Below, in pieces: positions 11,801-22,403 of a stretch of 64,000 nucleotides of DNA. A program made the position numbers and the translations under genes. The notes under the pieces are model-generated. The model searched no databases. It was given only the letters and a program-made list of their open reading frames with translations, and was not told the DNA's origin. Source of the stretch: Gliomastix tumulicola (Eukaryota; Ascomycota; Sordariomycetes; Hypocreales; Bionectriaceae). Location of the stretch: positions 2,228,409 through 2,292,408 of the forward strand of contig BCHX01000005.1 of assembly GCA_001599755.1 (NCBI GenBank), read 5' to 3'. Each line of letters starts with the position of its first letter. Within the stretch, counting starts at the first letter, position 1.

Positions 11801-13942
11801 ACCACTCTCATCACTCTATCATCCAGACATGGGCTTCGAAAACAGCTGGATTGGATAGCGAGGCAGATGGTTCTGCTCTGGGATACCGTTGACAAACAGG
11901 GGTGGCTGATCAATGGGTTAAGCGCCCTCCTACATCTTGTCAGGGCATCACTGGAGCGTGACAAGTTGGGCAGGTTCAGTGCAGGGTTCTCCTTCAAAGC
12001 CGAAAACTTACGGGGTGCCCACAGACTGACAGCGGACGCAGCTGTCGACATTCTCTGGGACAGAACCAATCGTGCTATGACTATCTACGACGGCGAGGAT
12101 GAGGTTCTTGGCAACCGAGCCGACACGTTCTACAATATCCTGGAGAAGCTCATCGACTACCAGAAACTCGTTGGTGGAGAAGAAGGCACCAAGATTCAGC
12201 AGCCTCGACGATACCTCGAGGGTTGGGACTTCCATGATCTCATGGTTAAGAACGATGATCGCATATTCCCTAGGATGACCACTCTCGAGCCTCCTGGCAT
12301 ATCTTGGGTTGACCTGATCAGGTCACTATCCGCCGTGACTTTATTCGGCCACGGGTTCGGGCAACTCATCAAGCCATCGTCCACCGCCGCAATATGCCGT
12401 AACTGGAGAGAGCTTCCGAAGGGAAAGTACTACATTGCTGCCAGCCTTTCTGATCTTCAGCCTCTGATTAACTCCTCCTCGTCCAACTCGTCCAACTCGT
12501 CCAACTCGTCCAACTCGTCCAAGGATAGTTATACTCGTCTCGGCAGGAAACTGCTATGGCATACTGAGTCAGAACTCTTCGAAGCACAATCATGTTCAGA
12601 TGATGGCAGTCATTTGTGCATAGAGCCTGTCCAGTCTGTCTTACCCAGCAATATGTGGCAGAACATTCTTCCAAGGAAATCAGGCATTCCTGCTCATCAG
12701 TCCGGAGCAGTGATTTTCGGCCAACACTCCAAGTCATTGTTTGACTGGGATGATTTCATAACCCCAGAGATGAGCAGAAATGGTGTCAGCCGCGCAGAAA
12801 CTGGCAGTGGATTGTCCCCTAGAGACAGCGGGATCGGCTCGACTGCCAAGTCGGACGTGACCAGGAGCACAACGGAGCAGTCCTTCCCGATTGAAGCCCG
12901 GAAGCATTCAAATGAGGAATTTGACATGCTTTTCAAATCGGAGAGGACGGGCGAAAGGGACTCTTACACTATCGGGGTGATATGCGCTTTGGACAGAGAG
13001 TTGAAAGTAGTCAGGGCCAGTTTAGACCAGACATTTCCTGGGCCGCACATTGTATCGGTTGACACGAACAACTACGTTTTCGGGCGAATAGGCCAACACC
13101 TCGTCGTTGGAGCATGCCTGCCGGCGGGGAACTACGGAAACAGCCCGGCCTCGGTCTGCGTTGAGAACATGCGTCGCAGCTTTGAGAACATGCGCTTTTG
13201 CTTCCTAGTCGGAGTTGGTGGGGGCGTCCCTTCGAGGTCAAGCGATATTCGCCTTGGAGATGTGGTCGTCGGTCTGGGAGACAGAGGCCTTCCTGCTGTC
13301 ATACAATACGACCGCGGGAAGGAGCATGACAACCAGCTTTTCAAGAGGACGGGAAGTTTGCCTAATCCGCCGACGTACTTGCTCACCGCCATCAGCAAGT
13401 TGCGATCCGATCCTCAGCTACCGCCGAATCCATTGGAGCAATACGTCAAGGAGATGGTCACTCGCATGCCCGGTTCTGAAGCCACGAGATACCAGTGTCC
13501 TGGGCCACAGCTCGATAGACTCTTTGAGGCGGGGAATCTTGACCCTCCCCGCGAGGTGGTGAGAGATCCCAGGCCTACCGATCACCCTGTCATACATTAT
13601 GGCCCGATTGCTTCTGGCAATAAGGTTGTCAAGAGCGCCGAGTTTCGAGACAGGCTATCACGGGAGGACGGTGTGCTCTGCTTCGAGATGGAGGCCGCAG
13701 GCATTGTGAACTCGGTCCCTACACTTGTGGTCCGCGGCATATGCGACTACTCAGACGCGCACAAGAGCAAGGAGTGGCAGGACTACGCGGCTGCGAACGC
13801 TGCAGCGTATATGAAGCTTCTTTTGAGTGTCATGCCTGCTCAGCCGTGGATTTCTGCGTCGTACTATGGCAGGAAAAGGGGTTCGGACGACGAGGAATCG
13901 TTGAGTGGTCGACCGAGGAAGCGGTCGAGGATTGACGACTAG
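8881..13942 (+). CDS. C2H2-type N-terminus / large unknown region / PNP-UDP phosphorylase-type domain protein
   Basis: Four exons, 8881-9092, 9151-9419, 9483-10188 and 10249-13942, give 1626 residues; all phases agree and introns are 58-63 nt. Residues about 43-125 form a degenerate C2H2 region of a kind common in fungi: C45, C60, H73, H78, then CKRC at 84-87. Residues about 150-1290 match no family I can name. They include an Asn-Ser repeat near residue 1139 and GWSKEAEFYAG-type segments. Residues about 1300-1600 are a PNP_UDP_1 (nucleoside phosphorylase/nucleosidase) fold with VGVGGGVP at 1383, the FEMEA ribose-site motif at 1541-1545 and RGICDYSD with the candidate catalytic Asp at 1562, so the site looks intact. 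The protein ends in a basic nuclear-localisation-like stretch. PNP domains are known as effector modules of fungal NLR-type proteins and of some bacterial ATP-cleaving defence systems. No NACHT/NB-ARC, ankyrin, WD or TPR units are evident here. A role in stress or self/non-self response is inference. Confidence 0.88.
12480..12520 (+). repeat. 9-bp tandem repeat coding for Asn-Ser-Ser
   Basis: Four to five copies of TCCAACTCG inside exon 4 of the C2H2-PNP gene encode NSS repeats, a flexible linker before the PNP half. The unit is in frame, so its length could vary between strains. Confidence 0.9.
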
Positions 13943-14040
13943 CTGGGCACGGGGCTGAGTGTATGCATGAATCACGGGGCCATACTAACTTGTTGAATGT
14001 GTATATGACTCGAGTCTTCTTCAAATGCCTGTATTGGAAA

Positions 14041-14170
14041 CTGAGGAGCCCCGCGTGCTCGAGGCTAAATCTTGTTTTCCCCCCATGAGACGAGGAAATG
14101 TACTGAGACAAGCGCCGGCGGTCACTCGTCAATGCCATGTTGTCCTTGTGCTTAGCAGCGATGAGCCTCA
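14041..14170 (+). repeat. Direct repeat copy 1 (about 130 bp)
   Basis: This segment realigns with 19291-19429 in the same orientation. Shared blocks include GAGCCTCA at the end, CCCCGCGTG near the start and CCGGCGGTCACTCGTCAAT in the middle. By eye, roughly three quarters of bases agree, with small gaps. It lies between the stop of the C2H2-PNP gene and the 3' end of the GIY-YIG relic. Confidence 0.75.
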
Positions 14171-14320
14171 TTTACGAACCACGCCGTCCTGATATGTACT
14201 ATAATAGAATGCGTGAATAAAGCCTGTCTGCTGTTTGGATGACCAACCAATGAGGGAACTCCTCTTCCTCGGTTGTCCAAGGGGGTATGCTTCGCTCGGT
14301 TGGGGCTCCAGTACTAGTTG

Positions 14321-16461
14321 TCAGTTGTCTCGCCTTCGAATTGAATTGCCGGGTCTGCTGGTCCCAGCCCGTTTCCAGAATCGATCGTACAGCTCTGTCT
14401 GCTTGGAACCTAGGGGTATGGACCCTCGAATAAATTCGAGTTCTTCTTCTGTCCAGGCCATGGGTGTGCGTTCGCCAAATCCCTTTGCCACCAACCTTCT
14501 TCGAAAAGCTTCTGTTGAGCGCTGAACGCCGAATTTCTTTTCCAACAAGTCGGGGAGATCTTTTCAGTGGCGTTTTGCCCTTGCGGAAAGATTTTTCAGA
14601 TACCCATCTTCCTCATCTGTCCGCGGCTTCGACGAGATATTCCTGACAGCCAATGTGTCGAGGCCTTGTTGGTGAGCATAGGACCGACCGAATGACACTT
14701 GCAGATGTATGGGTGTGTTTGACAAGACAGTGCGTTATTTGCAATGGCCCACCCATAAAAGCTGTTTCATCAATATGAGCGTCTGCAGGCAGGGAGCCCG
14801 TTTCGATGAAGTGCTGCTCGACGCGATAGATCACAGTCCAAGCCAATCGCCATGGGCTTATGCAACATGTGATAAGCCCTGAGTCAGGATCTCCTGCGAA
14901 GCATACTATACATCGACTTGATATCAGGTGTCGTCTTGCAGATACCTTGATCACGAAGTTGCATCGCCAAATATTCCCACTGGATACGTGGCGAGCAGAA
15001 GTGATGGTAAACATGTTTGGTCGTTTTGCTCAATGATGCTCATCAAGCATCCAAGATCTCGTGGGGACCAGGTTGGGGCTAATGATTGTTGGGTCATATA
15101 GCTTCGAGATCTGCTTGATAGGTAGGGCTCGATTAAGTCCTTCCATGGGTCTTTGAGGAAGATGCGACGGTCGGAGTCGTAGTCCATGTGGTAGTCCAGA
15201 GTGTTGACGAAAAGCTTTACCCCTTGATAGACTGACAAAATCGACCAAAGAGATGTCGATAGTTTCGACAAGTGATAACAGATGCCCAAGATGCCGTGAA
15301 GCTTCACCCATTTCTGCCCATGGAAATGGAAAGACAGATAGTAACGCAACCTTCACCTTATCGATTCCAACATCTGCTAGCCGGCGATGTGCGTGCAAGG
15401 CTGTCTTGTGACAGCGAAGTTCCGACACAACCTTCGCTCTATCAGCCCAATGTTGTTGAGACCGAAGTCGGATGCCAAGGGCAATGTTGAGCTTCAGCTT
15501 GACGGAGAGGGCCTGCCCGGAATAAACAATATGCATTGGGTCGTCTTGGGCATCCGCGCTAGCAGGTATTCCATGCAGAAGATAGGTCCCTATCACATTG
15601 GGAACTCCTTGCCACCACTGTGTCAACGGATATTGCTCAAGCACCTCCAACATCTGACGCTCATTCGAATGGCCTAAAGCGGCTCGGCAACGGTCAGATC
15701 TGACAAGTGGATGCAAGAGAAGATCAAGCAAGCCATTGCGAGTTTTCGTGTCCGAATTACTCTGAAGCCAGCGAAGCATGGGGCCTGGAAACGGGGGAGG
15801 TAGCGTCCTTGATCGTTTGCGCCTTTTCAAAGATCCGGTCGAAGATAAATATATACCAGATGTCATGCCTCTCGATTTTTTCCACGCAGAATTCTGGTAC
15901 TGTCGAAGACGAGTTAGCATTAAAGCTTGACGTACCAGACCAATCACTGGCGCCAATGGAAAATGCGCCATAAGTAGGTGAAATATCATGACTTCAGCGC
16001 CTGAGAATGGACCAGATGCTGGCAGCCCACATGCCTGGGAGAGTATAAGTGAATGGTTGAGGCTTACTTACGAGTCTCCATAGTAGGCACTAGACCGCAA
16101 GCCGTTTCAATCTCCCTCACGAGAGTGTTGACGACTGAAGAATCCATTTTCACCAGCGGTGGCTCGGGAACTCCATCGTGGTCGGAATCAAGGTCGTCGT
16201 CGATCAAGTCCCAAGGTTCCTATTCATGATCTGAATCCAGTTCTTCGTCGATGAAGTCCCAATCCGCGCCACGTCTTCGACAAACTGATGAAACTCATCT
16301 AATTCGACTGCTAAGACCCGTCGACGATTGGTGCGTTTTTGTCTCTTCGCGACGCGAGTACTCGTACTCGTAGAGTCTCGTTGACACGGCTGCTTAGCTA
16401 GCTCGAACTCGGAAATCGGCGAGCGACGAGCCTCAGGGCCAGGCTGAAGGCAAGTTGCCAT
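14321..16461 (-). pseudogene. Decayed GIY-YIG-family protein gene
   Basis: Minus-strand relic of a fungal family with a GIY-YIG-like core. Recognisable blocks in order are PASGPFSGAEVMIFHLL; GTYLLHG...HIVYSGQA (GIY-YIG-like) with LVETIDISLVD as candidate catalytic Glu; GLNRALPIKQ; CNFVIKVSARRHLISSRCIVC; LCSPTRPRHIG; and a C-terminal Trp-rich helix block with WTEEELEFIRGS. Lesions: a frame change near 16265; in-frame TAG at 16220-16222; an intron donor at about 16065 (GTAAGT) whose phase does not match the next exon; in-frame TGA at 15030-15032; a one-base shift near 14616; and TGA at 14564-14566. A 36-nt in-frame intron candidate lies at 15900-15935. The acidic N-terminus carries an imperfect tandem duplication (about 16160-16255). 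The family's natural role is unknown to me; structure-specific DNA cleavage is inferred from the fold. Confidence 0.75.
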
Positions 16462-16835
16462 CCATTGCTAGACAACCCAGTAGGTAGGTGTGCGACGCTG
16501 CAATTCAATCAGTAAAGTCAAGCCTGATTTGAGTCTGTGCTGCCTTACCTGGAGCTTGAAGTCTTTTGATGGCATGGAGTATCGCGACCACAGCATGTAA
16601 AGGCCGTTGTGTGAAAGAGGGAGCCCTGGGGATGTTTCAGTGACTGCAGTGGATCAGTGCACATTCTAGCGAGTACCCCAAGCTTATATAATACACCAAA
16701 TAGGCCGACCCACAATGAAATTCTCCCCCGCGCTCCAACCTGCTGGAAAATATTAACTATGGACATATATTCGTCAGCATCCTTTCTGGAATTGACCTAT
16801 TACCACAGTGGAATTTCTGTCACTTGGTGTCCACC
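16462..16835. other. Short divergent spacer between two relic genes
   Basis: 374 bases between the 5' ends of the GIY-YIG relic (minus) and the homoaconitase relic (plus). It probably contained both promoters. No gene seen. Confidence 0.5.
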
Positions 16836-18593
16836 ATGGCATTCAATCTGGTCAGTGAGGCGATTGACATGTTCGATTGGTCTTGGCCAAGGCTGATATT
16901 CACAGATCGTCACTAGGAGGTGCACTCTATCGTTCGGCTGCGCAAGATCCTACCATGCGATCAGCTACCAATCCTATCATCGCCGCGACTCTGGGGACCT
17001 CCTTCTCCGGCGACGTCAACAAGGATGCTGTTACCACTCATTGAATGCGGAAACTCCCAACCAACAAGCTAGGCCTTCTTCCAATGGAGCCGCGAGATTG
17101 TCAAGCTTTACAAATAGCCCTTCCAACAAACAGAAACCACAAACCCTCACGGAAAAGATCATACAACAGCACACTGTCGGCAGTGCGGGAAAGCGCCATG
17201 CACCCCGTCCCGGCGATTATGTTAGTCTGTCACCGTAAGACCACCTAGCCTTTCGAACGAGACATATCCTTGTTGATGAGACCCAGATCCCACTGCATGA
17301 CACACGACAACACCAAAGCAGTTCAACTCAAATGGGAAGAGCTGGGTGCAGACAAGGTCCATTCGCCCTCACAGCTGATTTTCGGGCTTGACCATGACGT
17401 GACCAACACCAGCCCCAAAGCGCTGGAGAAGTACGCAGCGATTGAAGCATTCGCAGCCGAGCAGGGGATTACTTACTTTCTATCCCAAATACCGAGGCAT
17501 CGTCCACCAGATCTTAGTTGAGGAAGGGCACACATGGCCCGGTACCATGGTGGTGGCATCTGATAGCCACAGCAACATGTACGGAGGCGTAGGTTGCCTC
17601 GGCACTCCCATCGTGAGAACTGATGCTATGGCCATCTGGCAAACTGGCGTGACATGGTACCAGCTCGCCCCTGTCGCCCGCCTTAGTCTCGTAGGAGAGG
17701 CGCCTGCTGGTGTCACTGGCAAAGATATCATCATAGCCCTGTGCACACTCTTCAAGAGTGACGTGCTCAACCACGCAGTCGAGGTTCATGGAAGTCCCAA
17801 TACCATGGCAAGTCTCTCCATCAACAGCCGTCTCACCATTAGTAACATGTCGACGGAATGGGGGGCCTTGTCATGCCTCTTCCCTATTAATAAGACCTTG
17901 GAGGATTGGCTCCGTCAAAAGGCAGACGCAGCAGAGACATACAAGAATGGACGAACGACGAGGACGCGGATCAACCACAAGCGTATTGATCAATTGTTCG
18001 CCAATCCTCCCCGAGCTGACCCTGATGCCGTCTATGCCAAGCAACTCTACCTCGATCTCTCGACCCTCTCACCATACGTGGCTGGACCAGACTCAGTCAA
18101 GACTGCAACAGAGGACGTTACCAAGAACGAAATGGCGCGTGCCTGCATGCAGAACTACGACCCCGAATTCGACGCACTCGCGCATGAGGGCGACATCATC
18201 GTTTCGGGCTACAACTTCGGCACAGGCTCGTCTCGCGAACAGGCCGCCACCGCGATTCTCGCCAAGAAGATCCCCATGGTCGTAGCGGGAAGCTTCAGCA
18301 ATACATTTGCACGGAACAGCATCAACAACGCGCTCATGACCCTGGAGCTGCCCCGGCTCGTAGAGAAGCTGCGCCAGCGGTTCTCCCCCTCTGAGGAAGG
18401 CGAGAGATCTGCCCTCACACGCCGCACCGGATGGACGTTGACGTGGGATGTCCGGCGAAGCATAATTGAGGTGCAGGAGGGTGATGGCGGTGAGACGTGG
18501 ACAGAGAAGGTTGGTGAGCTGCCGCCGACAGTGCAGGCCATTATTGCATCTGGTGGGCTCGAGGCACACGTCAAGGCACAGGTGGCTGCCTAG
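16836..18593 (+). pseudogene. Homoaconitase (Lys4-type) paralogue, internally deleted and frameshifted
   Basis: Homoaconitase is the mitochondrial [4Fe-4S] hydro-lyase of alpha-aminoadipate lysine synthesis. Exons are 16836-16850, 16906-17234 and 17287-18593. The ATG has a strong CCACCATGG context and the Arg-rich N-terminus looks like a mitochondrial presequence. Family blocks follow: QTLTEKIIQQHTVGSAGK, SHCMTHDN, GLDHDVTNTSP, VVASDSHSNMYGGVGCLGTP, MSTEWGALSCLFPI, LSTLSPYVAGPDSVK, YNFGTGSSREQAATAIL, LTRRTGWTLTWDVRR. Two lesions are visible. TACT is duplicated at 17470-17477, shifting the frame between EAFAAEQGIT and FYPKYRG. In addition, GPDSVKTAT is joined directly to DVTKNEMARACMQNYDPEF, removing about 220 residues of the normal protein, including the CTNSR and SGCGPC iron-sulfur segments. 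The usual Cys in GCGSSREQ is Thr. Catalysis is therefore not expected, and a functional copy should exist elsewhere in the genome. Confidence 0.85.
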
Positions 18594-19290
18594 AAAGCAT
18601 CATGATGCTGAGCTTTCCTGCGTGATCGTCCCGTCTTGGCCGAATATTATGCACAAGGAAAGCCTGCAAACCCAGATGCCAAGGCTTGCACGTGTCTTCA
18701 CGTAGCTATTTCGACGCTACTTTCTTGGCCAAAGGTGAGGTGAGCCGTGTTCTATGTTAAGACAGCTCGCACACCTCCATTCTGGGGTGTCAATACCTCC
18801 GTTATTTCTTGCTTTCCGTTGTTCTTTCAGGTAAAGCAACTTTCGTTCCCAGGAGTTTACGCGCTCTGAAAACGATTAGTTACTACGGAGAAAGAGGGCA
18901 TGAACGCGGTGTGCTAGCATGTGGCACAAGCACGTTGCTATTACCATGTGCCAAACGACAGCTGAAAAGACGATGCTTTATCCCTTAGGGTAGAGAGAGC
19001 CCTTTATAGACTCATGGCCCCTCCAGACAAACCCTCTAGGTAACCAGCTCAGCATTGTCATGCCCGGAGTCCACGTCCTGTCTCGTAAATATACACGCCT
19101 ACTTGATCAAACAACTTTGTCAATACCCTTGGATCTCTAAACTGAGCTTTGGAAAATTCGTCGTCAACGGGCTAGCCCCGACACAATTAGAGGCCCGGGG
19201 CTGGATGGAGGTCTCTGAATGACACTATGATTTTGTCGAATGTTCGACCAGGCAAGCAGTTGAAGACTGGAGACTACTTAGCTTAGGACA

Positions 19291-19429
19291 CTGAGAAGCC
19301 CCGCGTGCCAGAGACTAATAAATCTTGGGTTCCCCATGGTACGAGCGAACATACTAATAAAACAAGTGCCGGCGGTCACTCGTCAATAGCATGCATGTTG
19401 TGCTTGGGCTCAATAGCGGTGAGCCTCAA
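19291..19429 (+). repeat. Direct repeat copy 2 (about 139 bp)
   Basis: Same-orientation partner of 14041-14170, separated from it by about 5.1 kb that holds both gene relics. Slightly longer through small insertions such as an extra ATA and GCAT. Confidence 0.75.
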
Positions 19430-20684
19430 TCGGAGGAGTGGATGGTAGAAAGAGTTTCAGGCCATGTAGTTCCCCCTATAAATTCAGTGCAATGATACCT
19501 TGGTCTCCTCACTGCACAAGTGGGGCATGCTGGTCATGTCGGGTTAAAGGGAGATGGGGTGACAATAAGTCTTAAAACTTTTACATATAGATAAAGTAGA
19601 CACATGTTTAGTGTTTCTGTCTACCACACCATCGACAGAGCTGAATTCACATGTGAAAGGCAAAGCCGGACGGGAACCTCTGGAGAAGACTGGAGGCCTG
19701 AGTCAGACACACGAGTGCCATGACTAGCAGCGCCCAGCCTGGCTTTCGTCCGTCGCGGGGTTCGCGCGGTCCTTGAGCGAGCGAGGCGAAAGACACGGGC
19801 ATGACGATCCCCATATGCGCGCGTGACATGCGTCGCATGCATCGTCCCTTACGGAGACTCGTACCACTGGCTACTAGACACTTGCCGGGGGGGAGTGGGC
19901 GACAGACTCGTCCAGGACTTGGCGCAGGAGAGGGAAAGAGCCGAGAAGCGTTGGGATCAGTCTCGTCACTGTGCAGCGCAGCGACGCACTGGGACTGGGG
20001 GCTCTGGAACTGGCCCGAACAAGGACCTGGACCACCCGCGGCAATTGCCCCGCACAAGCCACTATATAGCACTGTAGCAAGTCGCTGAAGAACTGGCCCA
20101 GGAGTGGTCTGTTAGCGTCATTCTTAGAGAGTCGAGCGCTGGCCGGCCGACCCCGGCAGCATCCCGTCAACCATTTTCCTCCCTCCATCTCCATCCATCC
20201 ATCCGTTATTACTCACCCCCCAGCCAGCCAGCCAGACCGATCAACACACCTCCGTCAACCCACGACCGAACGTCCTTTTTCCGCCTGCCGCTGTCTGTCC
20301 CAATTGTCTCGCTTCCGCTGTCTGAATTGTGTCCAATCTGTGCTCGCCCGAATCTCCGATCCTACGGCTGGAACTCCCTCGCTTTTACTCGGCCAGCGTC
20401 GCCCGTGTGTCGAAACCCGCAGCCTCGGCTTCCTGCCTGTCATTCGCCGCGGGGCCACCCGAGACCTCGACCTTCGAACTCCCCCGACTCCGACCTGCAC
20501 ACTTTCCGTCCGGACACAACGCCCGAAACAAGTCAAGATTGACGGCGGGATACTCTGGATTTTGTCAATACCGCACAACTGGGCTTGCAATCGGCGTCGG
20601 AGAGCGTCCCCCCCCCCCTCGGGCCTGTGGAATAACCGAAACTCGGGAACCTCAACGCGGCCTCTCTCTCTCTCTCCCCCTCAA

Positions 20685-20699
20685 ATGACGAGATCATAG
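20685..20699 (+). promoter_or_regulatory. Candidate 4-codon uORF upstream of PDK gene
   Basis: ATG ACG AGA TCA TAG lies 111 bases before the main start in the pyrimidine-rich leader. It would act only if the transcript starts upstream, which the sequence alone does not show. Confidence 0.4.
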
Positions 20700-20810
20700 C
20701 ATCCTCCTCCTCCTCCTCCTCCTCCTCCTCCCCTCTTCCGTTGGGTTAGTCTCGGCCGCTTCAGGCAGCAGCAGCAGCAGCAGCACATCACACCAGGCCT
20801 CGCGCCCATC

Positions 20811-22403
20811 ATGTCGTGGAGGGCGACGGAGCGCCTGATGGACACCATCAGGCACTATGCCAAGTTCCCGGCCACGGGCGTCAGTCTGCGCCAGATGGTC
20901 CAGTTCGGGGAGAAGCCCTCGATCGGTGAGTCTTCCTTGTCTTAGGGATTGCGTCCGGATACCGGATACATGGGTTCTGACGACCTCTCCTCTCTGCCTT
21001 CAGGGACATTGTTCAGGGCCTCACAGTTCCTTGCCGAGGAACTGCCTATACGACTGGCACATCGCGTACAAGAGCTGGACGAGCTCCCGGATGGCCTCAA
21101 CGAGATGCCCTCGGTGAACAAGGTGAAGGACTGGTATGCGCAGTCGTTCGAGGTACGCAACTCCCTGACCCTCTGGCTCTGAGAGAATCAAATCCCCAAG
21201 TGTAGCGTGTTCGCCTATAACTAACCCGGCCGGTTACGCAACTGCAGGAAATCACACAACTCGCCAGGCCCGATCTCCCCTCCGACGTGCGCTCGCGCCT
21301 CTCCAAACCCGGCAAGACGTCCAACCACAACATCAAGTTCGCGGAAGCGACGCCCAACCCGTCCCTCGGCGAGATGGACACATCCGGCTGGGGCCTGCAG
21401 CTCAACAACGGCAGCGGCAACGGCAACAGCAACAGCAGCAGCAGCAGCAGCGGCAAGGTCAAGTCGCTCTCGCGGCGGTACTTTGCGCGGGTGGACGACA
21501 CGAGCGACTGGCCGCCCGACCTGCAGCTGTACAACCAGCGCTTCGCGCAGACCCTCCACAAGATTAAGAGACGGCACGACGGCGTCGTCACGACCATGGC
21601 GCAGGGCATCCTCGAGTACAAGCGGCGGCGGCAGCGCATGCAGATCGACGACTCGATCCAGTCCTTCCTCGACCGCTTCTACATGTCGCGCATCGGCATC
21701 CGCATGCTCATCGGCCAGCACATCGCCCTCACGGACCAGAGCCACCACCGCGACCCCAACTACGTCGGCGTCATCTGCACCCGCACCAACGTCCAGGACC
21801 TGGCCCAGGAGGCCATCGAGAACGCCCGCTTCGTCTGCGAGGACCACTACGGCCTCTTCGAGGCGCCGCGCATCCAGCTCGTCTGCAACCCGGACCTCAA
21901 CTTCATGTACGTCCCGGGCCACCTGTCGCACATGCTCTTCGAGACGCTCAAGAACTCGCTGCGCGCCGTCGTCGAGACCCACGGCATGGACAAGCAGGAG
22001 TTCCCCGTCACCAAAGTCATCGTCGCCGAGGGCAAGGAGGACATCACCATCAAGATCTCGGACGAGGGCGGCGGCATCCCGCGCAGCGCCATCCCCCTCG
22101 TCTGGACGTACATGTACACCACCGTCGACTCCACGCCCAGCCTGGACCCTGACTTCGACAAGAGCGACTTCAAGGCGCCCATGGCCGGCTTCGGGTACGG
22201 GCTGCCCATATCGAGGCTGTACGCGAGGTACTTTGGCGGCGATCTCAAACTGATCAGCATGGAGGGGTATGTCCTCCACAATCTCACTCTCTCTCCCATA
22301 CCCAAAAATACATTCTTTACTAACACCAAACTCTTCCAGATACGGCACCGACGTCTACCTCCACCTCAACCGCCTCTCCTCGTCCTCGGAACCCCTCCAG
22401 TAG
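20811..22403 (+). CDS. Mitochondrial pyruvate dehydrogenase kinase family protein
   Basis: GHKL-type protein kinase that phosphorylates and turns off the pyruvate (or branched-chain keto acid) dehydrogenase E1 subunit in the mitochondrial matrix. Exons 20811-20925, 21004-21152, 21248-22266 and 22340-22403 encode 448 residues with consistent phases, about the size of fungal PDKs. The N-terminus MSWRATERLMDTIRHYAKFP is amphipathic, leads into the BCDHK_Adom helical domain, and can serve as import signal. The ATP-binding half has the N-box (FETLKNSLRAVVE), G1 (DEGGGIPR) and G2 (GFGYGLPISRLYARYFGG). A Ser/Asn-rich insert (NGSGNGNSNSSSSSSG) interrupts the helical domain. Whether the substrate is PDH (Pkp1/Pkp2-like) or BCKDH cannot be settled here. 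The ATG is the first in frame, after a leader with a 4-codon uORF. Confidence 0.95.

Larger units (their letters stand above)
18594..20810. other. Intergenic region with repeat copy 2 and the kinase 5' leader
   Basis: Holds the second copy of the direct repeat (19291-19429) and, from about 20.2 kb, a pyrimidine-rich leader with CTC trinucleotide (20701-20733) and CAG (about 20766-20784) runs. Short open frames near 19.6-20.7 kb overlap each other on both strands and show no domains, so they are not called. Confidence 0.55.

Noticed and set aside
8881..13942. Classical NLR (PNP-NACHT-ankyrin) gene
   Set aside because: No P-loop of the NACHT/NB-ARC type and no ankyrin, WD or TPR repeats could be seen, and the PNP domain is C-terminal rather than N-terminal.
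14321..16461. Retroelement or reverse-transcriptase remnant
   Set aside because: The readable blocks fit a GIY-YIG-type fungal gene; no reverse transcriptase, integrase or gag motifs and no LTRs were seen.
21221..22348. 375-codon open frame antisense to the PDK gene
   Set aside because: Shadow of the real kinase exon; Val/Asp/Glu-rich with no domains.
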